In this document: piece by piece, positions 30,592-36,768 of the stretch
How the letters are laid out: each line of letters begins with the position of its first letter
Position numbering within the stretch: the stretch's first letter is position 1
Source: Caldilineaceae bacterium
Lineage (GTDB): Bacteria > Chloroflexota > Anaerolineae > Caldilineales > Caldilineaceae
Reading direction: 5' to 3'
Length of the DNA stretch: 36,953 bases
Assembly: GCA_028819675.1 (NCBI GenBank)
Contig: JAPPKT010000403.1
Coordinates: forward strand, 1-36,953
Position numbers and translations under genes: made by a program
The notes under the pieces: model-generated
The model's database searches: none
The model's input: only the letters and a program-made list of their open reading frames with translations
Told to the model about the DNA's origin: nothing

Positions 30592-32988
30592 TCACGGCGT
30601 CGTCGCGGGCGGTTCCTTACTCGGCGTCTCGCCCCTGGGCATCCGGTAGCCGACGCGGGGCTCGGTGAATATGTAGGCGGAGTTGTCGGCGTCGTCGCCC
30701 AGTTTTCGGCGCAGCCGCTGGACCACGGTGCGCACCAGCCCCGCATCGCCGGAGTTCCCCGGCCCCCAGACCCGTTGCAGCAGCTGCTCGTGGGTCACCA
30801 CCATGCCGGCGCTCAGCGAAAGTCCCACCAGCACGTCGTACTCCGTGACGCTCAACCGGACCTCCCGCCCGGCGGCGGTCACCCGGCGCTCGACGTAGTT
30901 GACGGCCAGATCGCCCAGCACGTACGGTTCGGTGGGCAACTCCCGCTCCGGTGTGGTCCGGCGTCGCAGGGCTGCCCCGACCCGGGCCGCCAGCTCGGTG
31001 GGCGAGAAGGGCTTGACCACGTAGTCGTCGGCCCCCCGCTCGAAGGCCTTGGCGATGCTGCCATCCTCACCGTAGACGGAGAGGATGATGACCGGCACGT
31101 CGGCTGTCGCCAGGATGTCCTCCATCAGCGCGATGCCGTCGCTTCCGGGCAGCACCAGGTCGAGGAGGGCCAGGTGGGGCCTCTCCTCCTCCATGAGCCG
31201 GAGCGCCTCCTCCGGGTCGCCGGTCACGATCGACGTGTAGCCTGATTTGGAGAGGGCGTCCCGAACGTAGCGAAGCATATGCGGGTCGTCGTCCACCACC
31301 AGGACCCGCGGCTGCTCCCGCATCTCCCGCCGGCGCATCCGGGAGGCGGGCTGCGCCGGCGCGGTCGGGGCCGCCGCCGGAATGGTGAAGGAGAACCGGC
31401 TTCCCAGGCCCGCGCCTTCGCTCTCGGCCCAGATGCGCCCCCCGTGGGCCTCCACGACCCCCTTGCAGATGGCCAAACCCAGGCCGGTGTCGCCGCCTTC
31501 GTCCTCGCCCTCGGCCTGGGAGAACTTGCGGAACAGCCGCGGCAGGCGCTCGGCCGGTATGCCCCGGCCCTCGTCCGTCACCGAAAAGAGGACGTGGACC
31601 CCCTCCCGCGCGACCTGCACCCGGATGGGAGACGCCTCGGGGGAGTAGCGGGCCGCGTTGGCGAGGAGGTTGGTCAGCACCTGCACGACGCGCCTGCGGT
31701 CCGCCATGACCAGGGGCAGGTCTGGCGCCAGGTCGATGTGGAAGTTGCTCCGGCCCCCGCCGCTCAGGAAGCGGTTTCTGGCCTGGTCCACCAGGACCGC
31801 GACGTCGGCAGGTTCGGGGGCCACCGGCAACGTGCCGGTCTCGATGCGGGCCACGTCCAGCAGGTCGTTGATGAGGCCGATCATGTGGTCGGTCTGGTCG
31901 TCGATGATGCGGTGGAACTGGCGCATCTCCGGGAAACCCAGGTGGGTCGATTCGTCCATCAGGACGGTGGTGGAGCCCTTGATGGAGGTCAGGGGGGTGC
32001 GCAGCTCGTGGCTGACCATGCCCAGGAACTCGGCGCGCAGCCGCTCCATCTCCTCCAGGGGCATCATGTCCTGCATCGTCACGACGAAGGTCTCGAGCTC
32101 GCCGTCGTCGGCGCGGATGGGCGTGGCGTTGATCAGAATGGTGGCGGTCCGCCCGTCCGGCACGGTCAGGACGATCTCCTCGGCGCGCACCGTCTCCCCG
32201 GCGCGCAACGCCTGGGCTAGGGGAAGATCCTTCAGGGAGACCTCGGACCCGTCCCCGCGGCGTACGGTCACGATTTCGAGGAGATGGGCAACGGCCTGGT
32301 CCGGATCGAGCAGGCCGTCGACGATCCTCTGCGCCTCCCGGTTGAAGGAGACCAGGGCGCCGGTGGTGGCGTCCAGGACCGCCATGCCCACCGGCGAGGT
32401 GTTGATGAGGGTCTCCAGGTCGATCCTGGCGCGCTGCTCTTCGCGGTAGCGGCGGGCGTTGGCGATGACGAGCGCGGCCTGGCAAGCAAACATGACCAGG
32501 GTCTCCTCGTCTTCGGCGCTGAACGCTTTTCCGGCCCCTGTCTCGGCGAGAAAGATGTTGCCGACGCGTTCACCGCCGTGGTGGATAGGCGCGGCCAGGA
32601 AGGAGAGCGGGATATGCGCGCCGCCGGGCAGGGGCGGTTCGGGCAGGTTGAACTCTCTGATGTGTCCGATGAGGTCGGGAAGGCGGAGTGGTTCGGGGAT
32701 ATTGCCGAGGTGTTCGAAGAGAGTCAGTGCATCGGGCAGGTCCCACATGGCCTGGGCTTCCTGTGGAGTCAGGCCGGAGGAGAGAAAGTCATCGATCTGT
32801 CCCCTATCGTCGAGGAGTGTGAGTGTGCCGAAACGGGCGCCTGTGAGAGAGCGGGCGGAGTCGAGGACGCTTTGCAGGACGTCGTCGAAGTCGAGGCTCT
32901 CGTTGATGCGCAGGCTGGCCTCGCTCAGCCTGGACAGCCGCTCTCTGAACACTTTGTCCTCCCGTTCCGGTTCGTTGGTCTGCTGCAT
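30592..32988 (-). CDS. Hybrid histidine kinase fused to an OmpR/PhoB-type DNA-binding response regulator
   Basis: ATG 32988 is preceded by AAGGAGGGAGGCA. The 798 residues comprise GAF-like sensor (about 25-180), PAS-like (190-310), HisKA with phospho-acceptor H327 in VSHELRTP, HATPase_c (440-540, with N-box, DEGRGIP and GLGLAI), receiver 560-680 (DDD at 566-568, phospho-acceptor D610, K659), and winged helix 688-785 (LSVTEYDVLVGL and VVQRLRRKLGDD, VGYRMP wing). Sensor, kinase and transcription factor are thus in one cytoplasmic chain, so a signal could be passed straight to a promoter. It is a close paralogue of the gene at 1-1955. It is divergent from operator C and the HdeD-lipoprotein operon, its probable target (inference). 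Confidence 0.95.
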   Translation of the reverse strand: MQQTNEPEREDKVFRERLSRLSEASLRINESLDFDDVLQSVLDSARSLTGARFGTLTLLDDRGQIDDFLSSGLTPQEAQAMWDLPDALTLFEHLGNIPEPLRLPDLIGHIREFNLPEPPLPGGAHIPLSFLAAPIHHGGERVGNIFLAETGAGKAFSAEDEETLVMFACQAALVIANARRYREEQRARIDLETLINTSPVGMAVLDATTGALVSFNREAQRIVDGLLDPDQAVAHLLEIVTVRRGDGSEVSLKDLPLAQALRAGETVRAEEIVLTVPDGRTATILINATPIRADDGELETFVVTMQDMMPLEEMERLRAEFLGMVSHELRTPLTSIKGSTTVLMDESTHLGFPEMRQFHRIIDDQTDHMIGLINDLLDVARIETGTLPVAPEPADVAVLVDQARNRFLSGGGRSNFHIDLAPDLPLVMADRRRVVQVLTNLLANAARYSPEASPIRVQVAREGVHVLFSVTDEGRGIPAERLPRLFRKFSQAEGEDEGGDTGLGLAICKGVVEAHGGRIWAESEGAGLGSRFSFTIPAAAPTAPAQPASRMRRREMREQPRVLVVDDDPHMLRYVRDALSKSGYTSIVTGDPEEALRLMEEERPHLALLDLVLPGSDGIALMEDILATADVPVIILSVYGEDGSIAKAFERGADDYVVKPFSPTELAARVGAALRRRTTPERELPTEPYVLGDLAVNYVERRVTAAGREVRLSVTEYDVLVGLSLSAGMVVTHEQLLQRVWGPGNSGDAGLVRTVVQRLRRKLGDDADNSAYIFTEPRVGYRMPRGETPSKEPPATTP

Positions 32989-33054
32989 TGCCTGCCTCCC
33001 TCCTTGGCGGTGAAATCGGGCCGTACAGCCCGATCATACCCTTTCTGGCGAAAT

Positions 33055-33131
33055 TGAGACAATTCTGACACGCAAAAAACGACCGCGGCAGGTTGAGTTG
33101 ACGCGAATTTGACGGATGAGTGGGATATAAT
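33055..33131 (+). promoter_or_regulatory. PhoB-like operator/promoter C between kinase and HdeD operon
   Basis: TGAGAC at 33055, TGACAC at 33066, TGACGC at 33099 and TGACGG at 33110 give spacings of 11, 33 and 11 bp (copies A and B have 11, 21, 11). The -10 box TATAAT lies at 33126-33131, 16 bp after the last repeat start. It points to the HdeD gene at 33654, but a repeat-filled leader of about 520 bp lies between. The kinase start is 67 bp to the left, in the opposite direction. Confidence 0.75.
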
Positions 33132-33205
33132 TGGGAGGCAGTCCATCCAAAGAGGAGCAATACGCGCTCGCTGTTTACGTACAAAACCCCCCGAATTTCG
33201 TCGTA

Positions 33206-33330
33206 TAGCCGTGGCGCCGCGCAAGCCCCGTTCACACAGCCCCCACCAACAGGGTGCAGTACATCGTTCGCATTCCGCTTCGCAACGCGAACGGCTTCAG
33301 TAGCGATTTCTCTGCCCCGAAGATCGCTGC
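33206..33330 (+). repeat. Dispersed repeat B, copy 2
   Basis: Contains AAGCCCCGTTCACACAGCCC, CGCAACGCGAACGGCTTCAG and GATTTCTCTGCCCCGAAGAT, matching the minus strand of 10258-10385. It lies in the leader between promoter C and HdeD. Confidence 0.75.
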
Positions 33331-33470
33331 TCCGTGTTCCTCCGTGGAAAAAAGCAGTTCTCCACGGACGAAAAAGGGGTTCTTCGTGTCTCTTCGCGTC
33401 CCTTCGCGGAAAAAAGCAGTTCTCCGCGCCGCTCCGCGTCCTCCGCGGACAAAAAGGTGTCCTTACCGGC
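33331..33470. repeat. CTCCGCGG-type palindromic repeat block 5
   Basis: Units such as CTCCGTGGAAAAAAGCAGTT, CTTCGCGTCCCTTCGCGG and CTCCGCGGACAAAAAGGTGT follow repeat B directly and run into REP-like copy 5. Confidence 0.8.
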
Positions 33471-33475
33471 CAGCC

Positions 33476-33558
33476 CTCTGTGCGCGTAAGCGTTAACCCT
33501 GGGGAGATCCTTCTGTTATACGTCCGTAAAGTAGCCAGTGGAACGGAGGGCGGCCGGG
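33476..33558 (+). repeat. REP-like element, copy 5
   Basis: CCGGCCAGCCCTCTGTGCGC, AAGCGTTAACCC, GTGGAACGGAGGGCGGCCGG. Unlike most copies it is not directly downstream of a gene but in the HdeD leader. Confidence 0.8.
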
Positions 33559-33653
33559 TTGCGAGAAAATGAATAGTGAAAGGGGAGAGGGATGACAAAA
33601 CAGCATGATTAGAAAATGACCCGGGAACTGCGCTACAGCAAAGGAGGGAGGCA

Positions 33654-34199
33654 ATGAGTACGGCAAAGACGGCGCTGGCGATGAACTGGTGGCTGCCCTT
33701 CGTTCGCGGGATTCTGCTTGTCCTGTTCGGCGTGATCATGCTTTTCATGGGTCGAGGCGCCACCTTGATCGCAGCGATTCAGCTCCTGGGAGCCTACTGG
33801 CTGGCGGGAGGCGTGCTCGATCTGTTCGAGAGCGTGCTCGGCCAGTCCGAAGGCAGTAGCGTGCGCATGGCCGTCAGCGCACTGGTCAGCATCCTGGCCG
33901 GTTTTCTGGTCCTGAGCTACCCCGTCATCAGCGGCATTCTGGCGAGCACCTATCTGACTCTGTTCATGGGAATTGCAGCGGTCGTTGCAGGGGCGGCCCA
34001 TCTCTTCTCGCGCAGCGGCAGGAAACGCTCATTGCCGGGGGTCGTTTTGGGCGTGTTCTACGTCATCTTTGGCGCCGCCGTCATCTTCAACCCGCTTATT
34101 ACCCAGGCGGTGATTGTCCTGCTGCTGCCGTTCTGGGCATTGCTGGCCGGCGGGTCTGCCATCGCCGTAGGCGTCAAAATACGCATACAAGGAGGGTAA
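33654..34199 (+). CDS. HdeD-family (DUF308) integral membrane protein
   Basis: AAAGGAGGGAGGCA precedes ATG 33654. The 181-aa product has six hydrophobic segments and reads NWWLPFVRGILLVLFGVIML, GRGATLIAAIQLLGAYWLAG, SYPVISGILASTYL, SRSGRKRSLPG, VIFNPLITQAVIVLLLPFWA. It is close to the 10618 paralogue over its whole length. It is the first gene of a two-gene operon with the lipoprotein at 34202. Together with the divergent kinase and operator C this is the complete version of the repeated module. A role in envelope or acid stress is inferred from the HdeD family. Confidence 0.92.
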   Translation: MSTAKTALAMNWWLPFVRGILLVLFGVIMLFMGRGATLIAAIQLLGAYWLAGGVLDLFESVLGQSEGSSVRMAVSALVSILAGFLVLSYPVISGILASTYLTLFMGIAAVVAGAAHLFSRSGRKRSLPGVVLGVFYVIFGAAVIFNPLITQAVIVLLLPFWALLAGGSAIAVGVKIRIQGG

Positions 34200-34201
34200 C
34201 G

Positions 34202-34639
34202 ATGCGACTACTCTTGATTCTGCTTCCTCTTGTTCTTTCAGGCTGCGGCGCCCTGCGCGGCGCCGACCTGTACCATCCGCCCTTGACACCGGTAGCCGAG
34301 CGGACCTATGACGAGTGGCTGGAACTTTCGGAGGATATCTCTTACGACGACCTGACGGGGTATTGGGATAGCCATCTCGATGCAGTCGTCAACTACAGGG
34401 GCCGGATCCTCGAAGTCTTTGCAACGACCGATGATACACGGTTTCGCGTTGCAGTGACCTATGACGAGGCCTGGCAGGACGAAATCTTCCTGCGGCTTAA
34501 ACAGACGGAGGCCGGTATCTCGAAAGGCGACGTGATCTCATTTGTGGGTCGTGTAAACGGCCTAGTGACCTATCAATCGGTTCTCGGCCGGGAACTGACG
34601 ATCCCGGACATCACAATATACGCGCTTCAAGTCGAATAG
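34202..34639 (+). CDS. Small lipoprotein paired with HdeD (paralogue of 11172-11621)
   Basis: ATG 34202 starts two bases after the HdeD stop, with AGGAGGGTAAC inside the HdeD end acting as ribosome binding site. Lipobox LVLSGC gives Cys15. The mature domain matches its paralogue: a DLYHPPLTPVAERTYDEWLE segment, VNYRGRILEVFATTDDTRFR, VAVTYDEAW and GDVISFVGRVNG. Conservation of this pair behind HdeD in two loci argues for a functional partnership at the membrane. The fold may be OB-like. No enzymatic motif is seen. Confidence 0.82.
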   Translation: MRLLLILLPLVLSGCGALRGADLYHPPLTPVAERTYDEWLELSEDISYDDLTGYWDSHLDAVVNYRGRILEVFATTDDTRFRVAVTYDEAWQDEIFLRLKQTEAGISKGDVISFVGRVNGLVTYQSVLGRELTIPDITIYALQVE

Positions 34640-34708
34640 ACGGTTGCCTTTCTTATAGTGCATCACATTGTGCAGGTGAATTCTGACTGAGTCTCCGATA
34701 ATCGCATT

Positions 34709-34801
34709 CCGGCCAGCCTGCTGTGCGTGCGAGCGTGTACCCGGGCTATGTCGCGCCGGCCAAAGCGTACGGACATACCTGTGGAACAGCGGGCGGCCGG
34801 G
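34709..34801 (+). repeat. REP-like element, copy 6
   Basis: CCGGCCAGCCTGCTGTGCGT, GCGTGTACCCGGGC, AAAGCGTACGGACATACC, GTGGAACAGCGGGCGGCCGG. It begins 70 bp after the lipoprotein stop. Copy 7 is the closest relative, sharing the middle part. Confidence 0.88.
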
Positions 34802-34827
34802 CTCGCTCTAATGAGGAGGATGACCGG

Positions 34828-35190
34828 ATGGAATACGCCTTACGACGTCCTGCCCCTGTAGTGGCGAAAGAGGCCTTGATTCGCGCCTTGCGCGATGGTG
34901 ACAGGGATGTGCTGGAGTACGACGAGCGCGTTCTTCACGTCTGCGAAGCTCTAAGACGGGTCGACTATGCCTGTGTGGCCTGTAACGGCCTTGTACGCAA
35001 ACGCTCCGCGCCTGGTGGTTCGGGGCGATTTCAATTCTGGCATCAGAATCCTGAGGACAGATCCTGTGTTGATACCAGTCGTCATGAGAGTTTCGACGCT
35101 GCATATTGCCAGGAAACCGACGACGATCCAGGCCGTGGCACATTCGATTTTCAGGCATGGCTTGATGAGCCAGCCGATCCCATCATATAG
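34828..35190 (+). CDS. Zinc-motif protein resembling the CoiA/competence-nuclease N-terminal domain
   Basis: AGGAGG at 34814 supports ATG 34828. The 5' extension of the frame is translated REP repeat. The 120-aa product contains YACVACNGLVRKRS (a CxxC knuckle), then FQFWHQNPEDRSC and a following helix HESFDAAY. This order, with C-x2-C, then H-x-N and a distal Cys and His, recalls the metal-binding region of CoiA-like proteins (CPxCG...HFxH...C...H). It is much shorter than CoiA, so it would be the domain only. The match is by motif alone and may be wrong. Confidence 0.5.
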   Translation: MEYALRRPAPVVAKEALIRALRDGDRDVLEYDERVLHVCEALRRVDYACVACNGLVRKRSAPGGSGRFQFWHQNPEDRSCVDTSRHESFDAAYCQETDDDPGRGTFDFQAWLDEPADPII

Positions 35191-35217
35191 GGACATCAAC
35201 CGGCCCAAAGTTGACCG

Positions 35218-35370
35218 CAGGGGTGAAGCGGGTGCAACTGCCGGACACGGCGGCAGCCCGCCGTCTGTACCGGGGTCTGCGGCAGGTGTTACAGGAGTTC
35301 CGAAAATCGCAGGCCGGTGAAGGACCGGATGTTGTCGGTGGCGGGTGTGAGGCGAAAGGTGACGCATAAG
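35218..35370 (+). pseudogene. 3' end fragment of an unknown gene (copy of the one at 10103-10188)
   Basis: The frame KRVQLPDTAAARRLYRGLRQ then VLQEFRKSQAGEGPDVVGGG ends in TAA just past the RHH remnant start. The last ~25 codons match the minus strand at 10103-10188. The gene's beginning is missing in both places. Confidence 0.5.
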
Positions 35371-35428
35371 CGTGAAGAGGATTGTGACGATCTGGCGCGA
35401 GAAATAAGGCGAGGTTGCGAGTAAGACG
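35371..35428 (+). pseudogene. Internally deleted ribbon-helix-helix gene remnant
   Basis: GTGACGCATAAGCGTGAAGA is the start region of the RHH gene at 9905-10102 with ATG changed to ATA. It runs directly into GCGAGAAATAAGGCGAGGTT, which corresponds to the last codons of that gene. About 130 bp of the middle are deleted. REP-like copy 7 follows, as copy 3 follows the intact gene. Confidence 0.7.
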
Positions 35429-35434
35429 AACCGT

Positions 35435-35530
35435 CCGGCCAGCCTGCTGTGCGCATCCCGAGCGTGTACCCGGGTCATGTCGAGCCGGCCAAAGCGTACA
35501 GACATACCTGTGGAACGGCAGGCGGCCGGG
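35435..35530 (+). repeat. REP-like element, copy 7
   Basis: CCGGCCAGCCTGCTGTGCGC, GAGCGTGTACCCGGGTCATG, GCGTACAGACATACC, GTGGAACGGCAGGCGGCCGG. A textbook copy, followed by the same strong hairpin that follows copy 2. Confidence 0.9.
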
Positions 35531-35542
35531 GCGGTAGTAATG

Positions 35543-35570
35543 AGGCGGGGGAGCCTTACCTCCCTCGCCT
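35543..35570 (+). terminator. Terminator-like hairpin after REP-like copy 7
   Basis: AGGCGGGGGAG (35543-35553) and CTCCCTCGCCT (35560-35570) with one wobble pair, then TTGCTTC. Homologous to 8175-8202. Confidence 0.65.
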
Positions 35571-35593
35571 TTGCTTCGATCTGACAGAGGGCC

Positions 35594-35881
35594 ATGAATG
35601 ACAACGGTGATGCAAAGAATCTGAAAGCGTTAGGCATTCTGGGATCCCTTTTTGTCAAAGGTGGTTCTCAGGCAGGTGTTGCAGACGCGTTGCCTGTCAA
35701 TACGCCGTCGCCGACTGTCCTTGCCCTGAAGCCCGTCAGAAGACAAACGCCGGCTTTCACAATAGACCAGGCTTGCACACCGATTCCGACCTGGACATCT
35801 GCACCATCCGTAGAAACGCCAACTGATGTAATTCCGACAGCGACAAAGATCCCGCCAGCGCCTGTCCCGGTTGCTACTTGA
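35594..35881 (+). CDS. Small Pro/Thr-rich hypothetical protein (95 aa)
   Basis: ATG 35594 is preceded by GACAGAGGGCC. The N-terminal 30 residues are mixed (NLKALGILGSLFVKGGSQAG) and the remainder is low-complexity Pro/Thr/Val (VNTPSPTVLALKP, PTWTSAPSVETPTDVIPTAT). There is no clear signal peptide or domain. The tail resembles that of the SH3b protein at 29591, so it may be a truncated surface protein. Confidence 0.4.
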   Translation: MNDNGDAKNLKALGILGSLFVKGGSQAGVADALPVNTPSPTVLALKPVRRQTPAFTIDQACTPIPTWTSAPSVETPTDVIPTATKIPPAPVPVAT

Positions 35882-36054
35882 ACTCGCACGCCGGCCCAGG
35901 CCTCGCCCAGTGAAGCGATACCTGTTTGCGCTATTGAGAATGTGCCGGAGCCACCTTTGGCGCCGCGTCGACGAGTCTGGAATTGAACCTGTAGAACCAG
36001 ACTGGCCGTTCTTTCTCGACTGAAACCTCAGACATAAGCTCTCCTGTTAAGAAA

Positions 36055-36106
36055 CCCCGGCCTGGCCTGCTTTCCCTGCTCCCGACGGCGGGAAGGCGGC
36101 CAGGCT
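36055..36106 (+). repeat. REP-like element, short hairpin derivative
   Basis: CCCGGCCTGGCCTGCTTTCC and GGGAAGGCGGCCAGG keep only the ends of the element and form a long stem around a GC loop. Confidence 0.6.
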
Positions 36107-36178
36107 TACCACTTGAACCCTTAACTACAATTTGCTTTCATGACCATTACCTCTAGCTTCTCACACTGATTCCTCGCC

Positions 36179-36275
36179 CCGGCCAGCCTGCTGTGTGCAA
36201 CCCGACGCGTGTACCAGAACTGACGGCTGGCAAGCCTATAGCATTAATCCACCTGTGGAACGGCAGAAGGCCGGG
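36179..36275 (+). repeat. REP-like element, copy 8
   Basis: CCGGCCAGCCTGCTGTGTGC, GACGCGTGTACC, ACCTGTGGAACGGCAGAAGG then CCGGG. The middle part is unlike other copies. Confidence 0.85.
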
Positions 36276-36330
36276 TAAGCGTGGCACGAATCAATATAAT
36301 CCCTCAAACATACCATTCTATTGTGTGACT

Positions 36331-36387
36331 GCAGGTGCAGCCGGGCAGTGTGCGGGTTGGGCATGTGGCGCTTCGCGCCGGCGCGCG
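36331..36387 (+). repeat. Dispersed repeat C, copy 2
   Basis: GCAGGTGCAGCCGGGCAGTG, GGTTGGGCATGTGGCGCTTC, GCGCCGGCGCGC: the same as 30179-30236 with a few substitutions. Apart from repeats, 35882-36768 shows no gene I can support. Confidence 0.7.
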
Positions 36388-36490
36388 CCAGGCGCGACCC
36401 GAAACTTGTAGGCTGCCGTGTGTCGACGTCGTTTCCTGACCATTGAACTGGCCCTCCACGTGCTTGGTGATCTGCTCCATTATACACCTT

Positions 36491-36515
36491 AGCTCGTGGT
36501 TCAGTTTTTGGGGCC
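36491..36515 (-). repeat. 25-bp motif shared with 7999-8023
   Basis: Minus strand GGCCCCAAAAACTGAACCAC then GAGCT, 23 of 25 identical to 7999-8023. It may be an insertion-sequence end without its transposase. Confidence 0.4.
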
Positions 36516-36768
36516 CACTTCAACCCAGCCATCGACGTCGACAGCGCGCACTTCGTGTAGTCAATCAAAACCCCCAACACCAAAACTCAACCGCAAAAAC
36601 TTTATACACAACACAGACCGCATCGGCAGCCGAAGGCTCCGGTCAGGTCAGCCCGAACGGGCCAGCTGTCCGGCAGGTGAGGCTGCGCCACCGGCTTGCC
36701 CAAAATCTGTCAGAGGCGAAGTTGACGCCGTATGGCCCATCTTTCCGGCTCAGGCAACCCGCCGGCCC

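Noticed and set aside
33476..35530. Integron attC sites
   Set aside because: The ~95-bp elements have inverted ends and a recombinase lies at 36769, but the conserved core pair RYYYAAC/GTRRRRY is not consistently present and they do not bracket single promoterless ORFs in series.
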